DNA of 64,000 nucleotides, from assembly GCA_003963405.1 (NCBI GenBank), contig RXIY01000023.1, forward strand, positions 18,230-82,229, given 5' to 3'. The notes beneath the pieces are model-generated. The model was not told where the DNA came from and did not search any database. It saw nothing but the letters and a program-made list of their open reading frames with translations. Position 1 is the stretch's first letter. Every line of letters starts with the position of its first letter. Shown here one piece after another: positions 1 through 9,548 of the stretch. A program made the position numbers and the translations under genes. Origin of the DNA: Hyphomicrobiales bacterium (GTDB lineage: Bacteria > Pseudomonadota > Alphaproteobacteria > Rhizobiales > Beijerinckiaceae).

Positions 1-77
1 TAGATTTCAGCCGACGAGTAGGCGGTGACTTCCATGCCCACGCAAACTTCGACGATCACAGGGGTGGTCCAGGCCAT
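1..77 (-). CDS. pqqA: PqqA, PQQ precursor peptide (3' end beyond the window)
   Basis: Ribosomally made peptide whose conserved Glu and Tyr are cross-linked and trimmed into pyrroloquinoline quinone, the cofactor of methanol dehydrogenase. Reading leftward from the ATG the peptide begins MAWTTPVIVEVCVGMEVTAY and continues SSAEI to the window edge. Glu16 and Tyr20 sit in the E-V-T-x-Y arrangement that defines PqqA, and the residues around them closely resemble methylotroph PqqA. A GGAGG ribosome site (85-89) lies 7 nt upstream of the ATG. About 25 residues are visible, and family members are usually 23-30 residues long, so only a few are missing. The modifying genes pqqBCDE would be expected to the left, outside this window. 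Identity is confident; the C-terminus is unseen. Confidence 0.93.
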   Translation of the reverse strand, partial: MAWTTPVIVEVCVGMEVTAYSSAEI

Positions 78-534
78 TGTATTTCCTCCGTTTGGAACTC
101 TGTCGGCTGCATCCTGCTCTTGAATGTCCTCGACTTCTCGGGTCGGGCGACGGGGGCAGGTTCGAGCTCGGCGAGAGCATTATCATGTTCATGTTGACGG
201 TGCAATTGGCCCCCTCGCGAGCTGTTGGAGGGGCGGAAAGGCTACGACGGCGGTGGCCCCCCGGCTTTCCTCTTTTTTGCTCGAATCGCGCGCTTCGTCG
301 CCTCCGGTCGGGCATATGGCGCCTAGGTTCTCGACACGGGGCCTGACGGCTGCTAGGCATAGTCCGCATTCGTTAGGGTCGCCGGCGACAGCGGCCCGGC
401 CCGAAGCGCATCAAACAAAAAAGCCTTTGAGTTTTCCTCCGGCCGCCGGCATAGCGAGGGCGACTTCAGGCTCGCGCGGCAATGCGCCGCGCGGCATTTT
501 CGACAACCGCCAAGCGGCACAAGGCAGGAAGCGG
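78..534. other. Divergent intergenic region between pqqA and fhcB
   Basis: About 450 bases hold no convincing gene. This spacer must carry the promoters for pqqA (leftward) and the fhc operon (rightward). On the pqqA strand there is a GATAAT hexamer (179-184) with TTGCAC upstream (200-205) and a short 15-nt spacer, which is a weak sigma-70-like candidate. Reading frames run through the region but lack a good ribosome site and do not resemble known proteins. No strong palindrome or operator was recognised. Confidence 0.5.
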
Positions 535-1638
535 ATGAGCAAGGCGACGCTCGACGGCAAAGCGATTGCGCTCGAAGACGCCTACAGGCAGGCGGCTCGC
601 ATTCTGAGCGGCGCGACTTTCCCTCTCGTCGGAGGGCTGGGGGCCGACGTTCCCGGCGCCCGTGCGGCGATCCTGCTCGCGGAGCGGCTGCGGGGCGCCT
701 TCGATCATCTGGCGTCGCGCGATTCTCTCGCGGACCTGGACGTGAAACGCTCCTTCGGCATGTTCACGACGACGGCCAACGAGGCCCGCGTCCGCGCCGA
801 TGTGGTCGTGCTCGTCGGCCCCGGCCTGACCCGGCAATGGCCCGGCATGCTGGAGCGCCTTGCGCTCGATCAGCCGCCGCGCCATGGCTCGCAGGCGGGC
901 CAGCCGCGCAAGGTCATCTGGCTCGGGCCGGATGCGAGCGAGGCCGGCGCCGTTCCGGGCGCCAAGATCATCCCGGCGAGCCTCGAGGAAATTTCCGGCG
1001 TCTTTGCCGCATGGCGCGCGCGTGTCGGCGGCCGTCCCCTGGCGTTCGACACCGTCAAGCTCGAACTGATCGACGGCGTCGCCGAGACGCTGAAGGGCGC
1101 TCGCTTTGGCTGCTTCGTGTGGGCGGCGGCGATCGGGCTCGACGCGCTGGCCATCGAGATGATGCAGGCGCTCGTGACCGACCTCAACGTCACGACGCGT
1201 TTCACGGGCGTCCATATCGGCGGCCGCGCCGGCGCCGCGGGCGTCACCCAGACGGCGGGCTGGATGACGGGCTTTCCGCCGCGCACCGGCTTTGGCCGCG
1301 GCTATCCCGAGCACGATCCCTGGCGTTTCGAGGCCGCGCGCCTCGTGGACAGCGGCGAGGCCGACGCCGCCCTGTGGATTTCCGCCTTCGACGGCGAGGC
1401 TCCGCCCTGGGCGCGGCGGGACATTCCGCTCGTCACGCTGGCCCCGGCGGGCGCCGAGCCTGCGCATGGGCTTTACATCGAGGTTGGTCGGCCCGGCGTC
1501 ACGCATGACGCCGTGCTCATGGCCCAGGAGACCGGCGGCCTGACGCTGCGCACGGCCACGGCGCCGACCGACGCGCCGACGGTCGCGCATGTCATCGACG
1601 CCATCATGGCGAATGTTTCGGAGGTCGCGCCTTGCTGA
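535..1638 (+). CDS. fhcB: Formyltransferase/hydrolase complex subunit FhcB
   Basis: Subunit B of the cytoplasmic Fhc complex, which moves the formyl group from tetrahydromethanopterin to methanofuran and hydrolyses it to formate in methylotrophs. The 367-residue protein resembles the catalytic-subunit fold of archaeal formylmethanofuran dehydrogenase (FwdB/FmdB). In bacteria this subunit is generally regarded as having lost the molybdopterin redox role. The ATG at 535 is preferred to an upstream in-frame start because an AGGA-containing ribosome site lies just before it and family similarity begins there. It is the first gene of fhcBADC and overlaps fhcA by 7 nt, which suggests translational coupling. 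Confidence 0.92.
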   Translation: MSKATLDGKAIALEDAYRQAARILSGATFPLVGGLGADVPGARAAILLAERLRGAFDHLASRDSLADLDVKRSFGMFTTTANEARVRADVVVLVGPGLTRQWPGMLERLALDQPPRHGSQAGQPRKVIWLGPDASEAGAVPGAKIIPASLEEISGVFAAWRARVGGRPLAFDTVKLELIDGVAETLKGARFGCFVWAAAIGLDALAIEMMQALVTDLNVTTRFTGVHIGGRAGAAGVTQTAGWMTGFPPRTGFGRGYPEHDPWRFEAARLVDSGEADAALWISAFDGEAPPWARRDIPLVTLAPAGAEPAHGLYIEVGRPGVTHDAVLMAQETGGLTLRTATAPTDAPTVAHVIDAIMANVSEVAPC

Positions 1639-3266
1639 CAGTTTTGCATGGCGGCCATGTCGTCGATCCGGCGACCGGCCGGGACGGCGTCGGCGACGTC
1701 TGGTTCGAAGACGGCCGCATCGTCGCGCCGCCCGCGGGCGGCAAAGCCGACAAGGAAATCGACTGCGCCGGCCATGTCGTCATGGCGGGAGCGATCGACA
1801 TTCACTCCCACATCGCCGGCGGCAATGTGAACACGGCGCGCCTGCTGCTGCCGGAGCTTCACCGCGGGATTCGCGCGCGGCTTTCCGGCACGCCGCTCTC
1901 GACGGCCAAATGGTCGACCTATGAGACCGGGCGCCTTTACGCGCAGATGGGCTTCACCACGGTCGTCGAGCCGGCGATGGCGCCGCATCATTCGTTGCAG
2001 ACGCATTTCGAATTGAACGACGTGCCGATCATCGACAAGGGCGCGCTGACCGTCCTCGGCAACGACGACTTCCTGCTGCGCCAGTTGCGCGCGGGCGAAT
2101 CGGAAAGCGCGATAAACGACTATGTCGCCCAGACGGTGAGCGGCACGAAGTCGCTGGGCCTCAAATGCATCAATCCGGGCGGCTGCGAGGCCTTCAAGGA
2201 GAACATGCGCGCCTTCGGGCTCGACGACGAGGTGCCCTTCTACGGCCTCTCGTCGCGCAAGATTTTCCAAGCGCTACAGAAGGCGACGCAGGCTGTGGGC
2301 GTTCATCACCCGCTGCATCTGCACATGAACAATCTGGGCATCGCCGGCAATATTCAGACGGCGCTCGACACGATCGACGCGTCGCAGGGCCTGCCGCTGC
2401 ATCTGGCCCATGTGCAGTTCTACGCCTATGGCACGGAAGGCGCGAACGCCTTCTCCTCCGCCGCGGCGGCCTTCGCGGAGAAGATCAACGCCAATCCGAA
2501 CGTCACGGTCGACGTCGGCCAGGTGATGTTCTCGCAGACGGTGACCATCTCTTCGGACGTGCTGAAGCAGTTCAACAGCATGCCCGGCGGCAGTCCGAAG
2601 AAGGGCGCGATTTTCGACGGCGACGCCAACGGCGGCGGCATCGTGCCCTACGCCTACAAGATATCGAACTACTACAACGCCATCCAATGGGCGGCGGGCC
2701 TCGAGCTGTTCCTGCTCATCAAGAACCCCGAGCAGGTCTTCTTCACGACCGACCATCCGAACGGCGGCCCTTTCACCGCCTATCCGGAGCTGTTCGCGTT
2801 GCTGATGAGCGCGGATTTGCGCGCGCAGGTCATGTCGCGTCTGCCGGCCGAGGTGCTGGCGCACACGACGCTGCCGTCGATCACGCGCGAATATACCTAC
2901 TATGAGCTCGCGCAGATGAGTCGCTCCGGCGCGGCGAAGCTCTTCGGCTTCACCGACCGTGGCGCGCTGGCGCCCGGCGCCATCGCCGATATTGCGATCT
3001 ACAAGGAGAGCAGCGACAAGGCGGGCATGTTCCGCCGCGCGGCCTATGTCTTCAAGGATGGCGACCTCGTGGTGCGTGACGGCGAGGTCTCGCACTACCG
3101 TCGCGGCAGGACGCTGCACATCAGCCCGCGCTTCGACAAGGCCATCAACAAGCGGCTCGACAGCTATTACGAAGAGCTTTACGGGCTGCCGCGCGGCATT
3201 TTCGACGTGCCGGACGCAGCTCTGCCGCACAAGGACGCCTTTGCGGAGGTCGCATGCAAGGTATAG
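1632..3266 (+). CDS. fhcA: Formyltransferase/hydrolase complex subunit FhcA
   Basis: Hydrolase subunit A of the Fhc complex, an amidohydrolase-family protein that hydrolyses formyl-methanofuran to formate. The 544-residue length fits the family. A zinc-binding signature, DIHSHIAGGN, appears near residue 56, and further His-rich strands follow, including HHPLHLHMNN and LPLHLAHVQF. The start is TTG, inside the last codons of fhcB (TTGCTGA overlap), because the conserved N-terminus LTVLHGGHVVDPATG begins there and no ATG lies nearby in frame. The 3' end overlaps fhcD by 13 nt. Confidence 0.94.
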   Translation: MLTVLHGGHVVDPATGRDGVGDVWFEDGRIVAPPAGGKADKEIDCAGHVVMAGAIDIHSHIAGGNVNTARLLLPELHRGIRARLSGTPLSTAKWSTYETGRLYAQMGFTTVVEPAMAPHHSLQTHFELNDVPIIDKGALTVLGNDDFLLRQLRAGESESAINDYVAQTVSGTKSLGLKCINPGGCEAFKENMRAFGLDDEVPFYGLSSRKIFQALQKATQAVGVHHPLHLHMNNLGIAGNIQTALDTIDASQGLPLHLAHVQFYAYGTEGANAFSSAAAAFAEKINANPNVTVDVGQVMFSQTVTISSDVLKQFNSMPGGSPKKGAIFDGDANGGGIVPYAYKISNYYNAIQWAAGLELFLLIKNPEQVFFTTDHPNGGPFTAYPELFALLMSADLRAQVMSRLPAEVLAHTTLPSITREYTYYELAQMSRSGAAKLFGFTDRGALAPGAIADIAIYKESSDKAGMFRRAAYVFKDGDLVVRDGEVSHYRRGRTLHISPRFDKAINKRLDSYYEELYGLPRGIFDVPDAALPHKDAFAEVACKV

Positions 3267-4162
3267 TTCGCAACGGCGTTCGGATCGACGACAGTTTCGC
3301 CGAAGCCTTCCCCATGGCCGCGACGGGACTCATCGTCACGGCGCCCACGCGCAAATGGGCCAATCAGGCGGCGGCGACGGCCACGGGCTACGCCACGTCC
3401 GTCATTGGCTGCGATTGCGAGGCGGGAATCGACGCTGAGCTTTCCGAAGACGAGACGCCCGACGGCCGTCCGGGCGTCAGACTGCTGTTCTTCGCCTTCT
3501 CGACGAAGGGCGCGGAGAAGGCGCTGGTCAATCGTGTCGGCCAGTGCATCCTCACCTGTCCCGGGACGGCGCTTTATTCGGCCTTCGACGGCGATCTGAA
3601 GATCAAGGTCGGCGATTCGATGCGCCAGTTCGGCGACAAATGGCAGACCTCGAAGGCGATCGACGGGCGCCGCTTCTGGCGCGTGCCCGTGATGGACGGC
3701 GAGTTCTTCGTCGAGGGCCAGGTCGGCGTGCTCAAGAAATGCGTCGGCGGCGGCAATCTGCTGGTGATGGGCGCCGATTGGGAATCGACCATGCGCGCCA
3801 CCGAGGCGGGCGTGAACGCCATCCATGCGGTCCCGGACGCGATCATGCCCTTCCCCGGCGGCATCGTCCGCTCCGGCTCGAAGGTCGGCTCGCAATACAA
3901 GGGCATGAGCGCCTCGACCAATGACGCCTATTGCCCGACGCTGAAGGGCGTGACCAAGACCGCGCTGGAAAGCGATATCGGCTGCACGCTGGAGATCGTC
4001 ATCGACGGTCTGAGCGACGAGGCGGTGCGTCAGGCCATGCGCGCGGGTCTGAAGGCGATCATCGATCTTGGGCCCGAGAAGGGCGCGAAACGCGTCGGCG
4101 CCGGCAACTACGGCGGCAAGCTCGGGCCGTTCCACTATCATCTGAAGGATCTGCTGCCGTGA
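3254..4162 (+). CDS. fhcD: Formylmethanofuran:H4MPT formyltransferase FhcD
   Basis: Formyltransferase subunit (archaeal Ftr homologue) that transfers the formyl group between tetrahydromethanopterin and the methanofuran analogue bound to the Fhc complex. The 302-residue protein matches Ftr length throughout and carries typical stretches such as GVNAIHAVPDAIMPFPGG and VGAGNYGGKLGPFHYHL near the C-terminus. The ATG lies inside the end of fhcA, and the stop forms a GTGA overlap with the start of fhcC. The tight packing indicates one transcript and stoichiometric synthesis of the complex. Confidence 0.95.
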   Translation: MQGIVRNGVRIDDSFAEAFPMAATGLIVTAPTRKWANQAAATATGYATSVIGCDCEAGIDAELSEDETPDGRPGVRLLFFAFSTKGAEKALVNRVGQCILTCPGTALYSAFDGDLKIKVGDSMRQFGDKWQTSKAIDGRRFWRVPVMDGEFFVEGQVGVLKKCVGGGNLLVMGADWESTMRATEAGVNAIHAVPDAIMPFPGGIVRSGSKVGSQYKGMSASTNDAYCPTLKGVTKTALESDIGCTLEIVIDGLSDEAVRQAMRAGLKAIIDLGPEKGAKRVGAGNYGGKLGPFHYHLKDLLP

Positions 4163-4968
4163 AGCCCTTCACCTTCACGCTCCGCCAGGAGCCGCCGCAG
4201 CGCGTCGACCTCTCGGCGCTGACGCCCGACCGCCTCGCCGGCAAATCCCTTGCCGCGATCGAGAAGATCGAACTCGGCACGACCCGCGCCTCGACCAAGG
4301 TCGGCGATCTGTTCAAGCTCGCCGAAGGCGATCTGAAAAATGTCCGCTACGAGGGCGGTTCGGCGCGCTTCGACCGGCTTGGCGCGAAGCTGCTGCCGGG
4401 CTTCTCGATCCATGTCGAGGGAGACGTGGGTCTTGAGCTCGGCCGCCTCGCCAAGGGCGGCGCGATCACGGTTTCCGGCGGGGCCGGGGCCTATGCCGCC
4501 TCCTGCAACGAGGGCGCGCATATCGAGATCAGAGGCGACGCGGGCGAGATGCTGGCGGCTCCGCTCGCCGGCGAGCTGGCCGGCATGTCGGGCGGGCGGG
4601 TCGTCGTGCGCGGCAAGGTTGGCGCGCGGGCCGGTGACCGGCTGCGGCGCGGCATTCTCATCATCGAGGGAGACGCCGGCGACGACCTCGGCTCCCGCTT
4701 CATCGCGGGCACCATCATCGCGCTGGGCAAAACCTCAGGCCGCGTTGGCTATCTCAACAAGCGCGGCTCCATCATTCTGGCGCGGCGCCCAGAGATTCCG
4801 CCGACCTATGTCGACTGCGGACCGCATGTCTTCACCTTTGCGGGTCTTTTCGCCCGCGGCCTCAAGGCGGACAGCGCCGCGGCCTCGGCGCTGCTCTCAC
4901 AAAGACTGCAGCGTTTTGGCGGCGACACGGCGGTCTATGGCAAGGGCGAGATATTGACCCCCGCCTGA
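4159..4968 (+). CDS. fhcC: Formyltransferase/hydrolase complex subunit FhcC
   Basis: Subunit C of the Fhc complex, homologous to FwdC/FmdC and the glutamate-synthase C-terminal beta-helix fold. The 269-residue protein shows the expected glycine-rich periodic repeats (for example GGRVVVRGKVGARAGDRLRRG and the following GDAGDDLGSRFIAGT) that build the right-handed helix. The start is GTG at the GTGA overlap with fhcD, and the protein begins V-K-P-F-T-F-T-L. It is the last gene of the operon; the next gene starts 64 nt after its stop, beyond a hairpin. Confidence 0.93.
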   Translation: MKPFTFTLRQEPPQRVDLSALTPDRLAGKSLAAIEKIELGTTRASTKVGDLFKLAEGDLKNVRYEGGSARFDRLGAKLLPGFSIHVEGDVGLELGRLAKGGAITVSGGAGAYAASCNEGAHIEIRGDAGEMLAAPLAGELAGMSGGRVVVRGKVGARAGDRLRRGILIIEGDAGDDLGSRFIAGTIIALGKTSGRVGYLNKRGSIILARRPEIPPTYVDCGPHVFTFAGLFARGLKADSAAASALLSQRLQRFGGDTAVYGKGEILTPA

Positions 4969-4993
4969 CCGGCATTACCCTTGCTTGATATCA

Positions 4994-5015
4994 AACGCCG
5001 CCGATGGGCGGCGTT
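4994..5015 (+). terminator. Hairpin after the fhc operon
   Basis: Perfect inverted repeat: AACGCCGCC, loop GATG, GGCGGCGTT, a 9-bp stem 25 nt after the fhcC stop. It has no U-tract, so it may be a weak intrinsic terminator, an mRNA-stabilising 3' structure, or a leader hairpin of the small gene that follows. Confidence 0.45.
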
Positions 5016-5032
5016 CATGCAAGGGGTTGCCG

Positions 5033-5248
5033 ATGAATTTCGTCCAACTCATCCTGACTGTCTGCGCCATCTCCCAGCCGACGGCCTGCGACGAACGCCG
5101 GCTGACGCTCGAGTCCGCCACGGGCTCGACGCGCAACTGCGTCATGCAGGCCATGCCCTATATCGCCCAGTGGTCGGGCGAGCATCCCAATGTCACGGTC
5201 ACGCGCTGGCGCTGCGTCACTCCGGGCGCCGAGGGCGACAAGATCTGA
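5033..5248 (+). CDS. Small conserved-looking hypothetical protein, 71 aa
   Basis: Encodes MNFVQLILTVCAISQPTAC followed by a polar region with four more cysteines; the C-terminal part contains VTRWRC. The hydrophobic N-terminus could be a short signal or membrane-associated segment. The cysteine pattern (C12, C20, C36 region and a late Cys) resembles small Rhizobiales proteins of unknown function that I recall only in general terms. The ATG at 5033 was chosen over an upstream start because the hydrophobic N-terminus begins there and a purine-rich stretch (AAGGGG) precedes it. No function is proposed. Confidence 0.6.
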   Translation: MNFVQLILTVCAISQPTACDERRLTLESATGSTRNCVMQAMPYIAQWSGEHPNVTVTRWRCVTPGAEGDKI

Positions 5249-5261
5249 GCCCCGCGAGCCG

Positions 5262-5579
5262 TCACACGATCGGATCGGGGTCGCGCGTGTTCTCGCGCCC
5301 TTCCTGGAGGATCATCCGGCCCGTCGACGCCGCGCGGCGGAACGCGCAGGCAGTCTGGTAACCCGGATCATTGTACCAGGCCAGAGCCGTCTCCCTGTCG
5401 GGGAATTCGAGGATCACCAGCCGCTCGGCGAAGTGCGGCCCTTCGACTGTGGCGACCTCGTCGCCGCGCGTGAGGAATTTCCCACCATGGCGGGCGACGG
5501 TGGCGGGCGTCAGCGCCGTATATTTCCGATAGGTCTCCGGGTCGTGGATGGTCATCGTGCAAATGAAATAGGCGGGCAT
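5262..5579 (-). CDS. DUF1330-family protein
   Basis: A 105-residue ferredoxin-like-fold protein of the DUF1330 group (dimeric alpha/beta barrel, related to stress-responsive A/B barrel proteins); no specific reaction is established. Recognisable elements are MPAYFICTMTIHDPETYRKY at the N-terminus, the central HGGKFLTRG, and LVILEFPDRETALAWYNDPGYQ. The second of two close ATGs is chosen: an AGGAG site (5586-5590) lies 6 nt upstream of it but would directly abut the first. The gene converges on the 71-residue gene with a 13-nt gap and diverges from putA. Confidence 0.85.
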   Translation of the reverse strand: MPAYFICTMTIHDPETYRKYTALTPATVARHGGKFLTRGDEVATVEGPHFAERLVILEFPDRETALAWYNDPGYQTACAFRRAASTGRMILQEGRENTRDPDPIV

Positions 5580-5701
5580 CCACATCTCCTGACGATCGAC
5601 TCGGGCCTTCAGTCATAGACGAGCAGAGCCGCCGCTGAAACCGAGGGCGCGCCGCCGTTTGCCGGAATGCCCCTGCGCGCCCATATCCTCCAGACAGGAA
5701 C

Positions 5702-8700
5702 TTGAACAAGGCGCTGCTTGCCGCCATGCCCAAAGACCCGCCGCCGCCCTTCGCCGCGCCCTATGGCCCGCCGGACGAGCTTCTCGCCGCGCGCCTGATT
5801 GCGAATCCGCCAGATTTCGAAACGCGCCGCGCCATCGGAGAGCTTGCGCGCAAGCTCATTCGCGGCATGCGCGGCGAGCGCGGCGCGCTTGGCGCCCTTG
5901 GCTCCCTTGGCGGCGTCGAGGACTTTCTTCACGAGTTCTCGCTCTCGTCCCGCGAGGGTCTCGCCGTCATGGCGCTGGCGGAATCCTTGCTGCGCGTGCC
6001 CGACGACGCGACCGCCGACCAGCTCATCGTCGACAAGCTCGCCGCGGGCGATTTCTCTCATCACGCGTCAGAGTCCGACGTGCTGCTCGTGCAGGCCTGC
6101 GCCTTCGCGCTGGGCTTCTCGGCGCGTCTCGTCGGGCAGGGGGAGCCGCGCGGCCTCGTCGCCGATCTGGCGCGACGCATGGGGCTTCCCGCGCTGCGCC
6201 TCGCCGCGCGGCAGGCCATGCGGCTCATGGGCGCGCATTTCGTCTTCGGCGAGACGATCGGCGACGCGCTCTCCCGCGCCAGGGGGCGCCGCGAGCGCTT
6301 TTCCTTCGACATGCTCGGCGAGGGCGCCCGCAGCGCGGCCGACGCCGCCCGCTATTTCGACGCCTATGCGGCGGCGATCGAGGCTATTGGCGCGCAGGCG
6401 GGCGCGGAACCGCTGCCCGCGCGCCCCGGCATTTCCGTCAAGCTTTCCGCCCTGCATCCGCGCTACGAGGCGATCTCGCGCGCGCGTGTGTTGCAGGAAT
6501 TGCCGTCGCGCGTCCTGGAGCTCGCACGGCTCGCGCGCGACCGCGACCTCGCCTTCACAATCGACGCGGAAGAAGCCGACCGCCTCGAACTCTCGCTCGA
6601 TGTTGTCGCGCGCGTGGTCGCCGATCCATCGCTTTCGGGCTGGGACGGTTTCGGTCTTGCCGTGCAGGCATACCAGAAACGCGCGAGCGCCGTGATCGAT
6701 TACGCGCTGGCCCTCGCCGAGGCGCATGATCGCCGTTTCATGTTGCGTCTCGTCAAGGGCGCCTATTGGGACAGCGAAATCAAGCGCGCGCAGGAGCGGG
6801 GGCTCGCCGATTATCCGGTCTTCACCCGCAAGGCGATGACCGATCTCAACTATGACGCTTGCGCCGCGCAGCTCTTTCACGCGCCGCGTCTCTATCCGCA
6901 GTTCGCCACGCACAACGCCCGCAGCGTCGCCGAAATTCTCGCCCGCGCCGGCAAGCGGACGGACTATGAATTCCAGCGCCTGCACGGCATGGGCGAACCG
7001 CTTTACGAGGCGCTGGCCGCCATCAGCGACGCGCCCGTGCGCATCTATGCGCCGGTGGGGCCGCACCGCGATCTTCTGGCCTATCTCGTCCGGCGGCTGA
7101 TCGAGAATGGCGCGAATTCTTCATTTGTCGCGCGCGCCGCCGATCCCGAGACCCCCGAGGCGGCGCTCATCGCCGACCCGCATGACGCGATCGGCGATCC
7201 AGACCGCGCCCGCCATCCGCGCCTGCCTTTGCCGGCGGAAATCTACGAACCGCTGCGGGCGAATTCCAAAGGCGTCGAATTCGGCGACAGAGCCTCGCTC
7301 GCGGCGCTGTGCTCCGAAATCGGCGCGGCGCAGGGCTCCCATGAGGCGCATCCGACGATTTCCGCCGGGGCGCCGTCGCGTCCGGTTTTCTCGCCCATTG
7401 ACGGCGCGGCCATCGGCCTCGTGGCGGAGAGCGACGAGACAACCGCGCGCGCCATGGTGGCCGACGCGGCGCGGGGCTTTCCCGCCTGGAATGCGACGCC
7501 TGTCGAAACGCGCGCGCGCATCATGGAGCGCGCCGCCGATCTGCTGGAGGCGCGGCGCGGCGTCTTTCTCGCGCTCTTGCAGAGCGAAGCCGGAAAGACG
7601 CTCGACGACGCCCTCGCCGAACTGCGCGAGGCGGCGGACATGTGCCGCTATTACGCCAATCAGGCGCGTCTCCTTTGTCGCGAGATCAGGCTTCCCGGCC
7701 CCACGGGCGAAGACAACCGGCTGAGCTACGGCGGGCGCGGGGTTTTCGTCTGCATCTCGCCGTGGAACTTCCCGCTAGCGATTTTCCTCGGGCAGGTCGT
7801 CGCCGCGCTCGTCGCCGGCAACGCGGCCGTCGCCAAGCCCGCGGAGCAGACGCCGCTTATCGCCGCAAGAGCCGTCGCGCTCCTTCATGAGGCGGGCGTC
7901 CCGCGCGCGGCGCTGCAACTGGCGACCGGCGCGGGCGAGATCGGGGCCGCGCTCGTCGCCGATCCGTGGACGGCCGGCGTCGTCTTCACCGGCTCCGTCG
8001 AGGTGGCGCAGCACATCAATCGCGCGCTCGCTGCGCGCGCGGGCGCGCTCGCCCCGCTGATCGCGGAGACGGGGGGCGTCAACGCCATGATCGTCGATTC
8101 TACGGCGCTCATCGAGCAAGTGGTCGACGATGTGCTCGCCTCCGCCTTTCGCTCGGCGGGCCAGAGGTGCTCCGCGCTGCGGCTCCTCTGCCTGCAGGAG
8201 GAAATCGCGCCCGGCGCCATCGAGACCCTCATCGGCGCCGCGAAAGAGCTGCGCATCGGCGACCCGCGCGAGATCGGCGTGCATGTCGGGCCGGTCATCG
8301 ACGCGGAGGCCAAGGACAGGCTCGACCGCTACATTGCCCGCGCCAAGGCCGAAGGGCGGCTGTTTTTTGCGGGGGAGGCCCCGGCCAAGGGAACCTTCGT
8401 CGCGCCGGCGGTCATTCGTCTCCGGCGCGCCTCGGAGTTGCGGGAAGAGGTTTTCGGCCCCGTGCTGCATGTCGCGACCTGGCGCGCGGCCGATTTCGAG
8501 GCGCTGATCGGAGAGATCGAGGCGAGCGGCTACGGGCTGACCTTCGGGCTCGAAACCCGCATCGAGGAGCGGATGCAGGCGGCGGCGCGCCGCGCGCCGG
8601 CGGGCAACATATATGTCAACCGCAACATGATCGGCGCCGTCGTCGGCAGCCAGCCTTTCGGCGGCTTCGGCCTCAGCGGCACGGGGCCCAAGGCGGGCGG

Positions 8701-8797
8701 CCCGGATTATCTGCGACGCTTCCTGCGCGAGACGACAGTGACCATCAATACGGCGTCGAGCGGCGGGGACGCCGGGCTGCTGTCGCTCGAGGAATGA
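5702..8797 (+). CDS. putA: Bifunctional proline dehydrogenase / P5C dehydrogenase PutA
   Basis: Oxidises proline to glutamate in two steps: an FAD proline dehydrogenase barrel, then an NAD-dependent aldehyde dehydrogenase. Barrel motifs lie between roughly residues 350 and 475 ([26 protein letters not shown], and the substrate-contacting [15 protein letters not shown]). In the ALDH half the general base is Glu789 (ETGG) and the nucleophile is Cys823 (GQRCSALR). At about 1030 residues it is a minimal PutA: there is no N-terminal ribbon-helix-helix repressor domain and little C-terminal extension. The TTG start sits close behind AGGAA; an ATG 24 nt downstream (5726) is the alternative. It lies alone between a divergent DUF1330 gene and hsp20. 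Confidence 0.95.
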   Translation: MNKALLAAMPKDPPPPFAAPYGPPDELLAARLIANPPDFETRRAIGELARKLIRGMRGERGALGALGSLGGVEDFLHEFSLSSREGLAVMALAESLLRVPDDATADQLIVDKLAAGDFSHHASESDVLLVQACAFALGFSARLVGQGEPRGLVADLARRMGLPALRLAARQAMRLMGAHFVFGETIGDALSRARGRRERFSFDMLGEGARSAADAARYFDAYAAAIEAIGAQAGAEPLPARPGISVKLSALHPRYEAISRARVLQELPSRVLELARLARDRDLAFTIDAEEADRLELSLDVVARVVADPSLSGWDGFGLAVQAYQKRASAVIDYALALAEAHDRRFMLRLVKGAYWDSEIKRAQERGLADYPVFTRKAMTDLNYDACAAQLFHAPRLYPQFATHNARSVAEILARAGKRTDYEFQRLHGMGEPLYEALAAISDAPVRIYAPVGPHRDLLAYLVRRLIENGANSSFVARAADPETPEAALIADPHDAIGDPDRARHPRLPLPAEIYEPLRANSKGVEFGDRASLAALCSEIGAAQGSHEAHPTISAGAPSRPVFSPIDGAAIGLVAESDETTARAMVADAARGFPAWNATPVETRARIMERAADLLEARRGVFLALLQSEAGKTLDDALAELREAADMCRYYANQARLLCREIRLPGPTGEDNRLSYGGRGVFVCISPWNFPLAIFLGQVVAALVAGNAAVAKPAEQTPLIAARAVALLHEAGVPRAALQLATGAGEIGAALVADPWTAGVVFTGSVEVAQHINRALAARAGALAPLIAETGGVNAMIVDSTALIEQVVDDVLASAFRSAGQRCSALRLLCLQEEIAPGAIETLIGAAKELRIGDPREIGVHVGPVIDAEAKDRLDRYIARAKAEGRLFFAGEAPAKGTFVAPAVIRLRRASELREEVFGPVLHVATWRAADFEALIGEIEASGYGLTFGLETRIEERMQAAARRAPAGNIYVNRNMIGAVVGSQPFGGFGLSGTGPKAGGPDYLRRFLRETTVTINTASSGGDAGLLSLEE

Positions 8798-8926
8798 GTG
8801 CGACATTTGGCGCAAAAGGCCAGGCTTGAATCCGGCGCGGATGACGCAGAATTTTTCTCGTGTCGAGGCGACGAACGTCGCTCAAATTTGTTTTTGGATG
8901 ACCATTGTCTGAACGGAGGAGAAAAA

Positions 8927-9436
8927 ATGGCTCAGGAGCAAAACGCCCCGGTTAAAAAGGATGGTGGCGCGCTGATCTCTCCCGACATGTGGGACTGGCG
9001 CCCCTTCGAGGCGCTGCGTCGGCAGCTCGACCGTTTCTTCGACGAGGCGCCCTTGCAGAAACGCACAGGCGACATGGAGCCTTTCGGATTCATGGGCTGG
9101 CAGGGAACGCCCCCCGTCGATTTCGTCGAACGCGACAACGAATATGAAGTCACGGTGGAGCTTCCAGGCCTCGACCAGAAGGACGTGGAAGTGAAGGTCG
9201 CCAACGGCGGGCTTGTGATCGGCGGCGAGAAGAAGATGGAGCGCGAGGAAAAGAACGAAGGCATGTTCTTCTCCGAACGGCGCTACGGCTCATTCAGGCG
9301 CAGCTTCCGCCTGCCGGAGAATGTCGATGTCGACAAGATCGAAGCGACGTTCGAAAAAGGCGTGCTGAAAGTGGTCCTGCCCAAGTCGGCCCAGACCACG
9401 AGTGAAGAGAAGAAGATCGACATTGCCGCGAAATGA
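8927..9436 (+). CDS. Hsp20 / alpha-crystallin-family small heat-shock protein
   Basis: ATP-independent holdase chaperone that forms oligomers and binds unfolding proteins. The 169-residue protein has an N-terminal arm (MAQEQNAPVKKDGGAL), the alpha-crystallin beta-sandwich from about residue 60 (PPVDFVERDNEYEVTVELPG), the conserved turn FRRSFRLPENVD, and the signature A-x-x-x-x-GVL-x-V near the C-terminus. A GGAGGA ribosome site lies 6-7 nt before the ATG. The 130-nt upstream spacer contains CTTGAAT, a partial match to a sigma-32 -35 element, but no matching -10 was seen. Confidence 0.95.
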   Translation: MAQEQNAPVKKDGGALISPDMWDWRPFEALRRQLDRFFDEAPLQKRTGDMEPFGFMGWQGTPPVDFVERDNEYEVTVELPGLDQKDVEVKVANGGLVIGGEKKMEREEKNEGMFFSERRYGSFRRSFRLPENVDVDKIEATFEKGVLKVVLPKSAQTTSEEKKIDIAAK

Positions 9437-9451
9437 CCGTCGGTCCCGTGG

Positions 9452-9544
9452 ATGCCCGCGTCGAGCGCGGGCATGACGGGGGAGAGCGCCCCGGCATTCC
9501 TCGCAGCCGCCCTCGCCCGTCATGGCCGGGCCTGTCCCGGCCAT
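9452..9544. repeat. Pair of REP-like intergenic palindromes
   Basis: Two perfect hairpins with 9-bp stems and 5-nt loops: ATGCCCGCG-TCGAG-CGCGGGCAT (9452-9474) and ATGGCCGGG-CCTGT-CCCGGCCAT (9522-9544). Similar palindromic words recur in spacers of many alphaproteobacterial genomes. The pair lies between the 3' ends of hsp20 and a leftward microprotein gene, where it could also stabilise or terminate both transcripts. Confidence 0.7.
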
Positions 9545-9548
9545 CCCT

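Noticed and set aside
124..534. In-frame upstream extension of fhcB
   Set aside because: The extension has no family similarity and the ATG at 535 has a ribosome site, so the later start is used.
8798..8926. RNA thermometer or ROSE-like element before hsp20
   Set aside because: I could not find the U(U/C)GCU motif pairing with the ribosome site, and no convincing fold was seen by eye.
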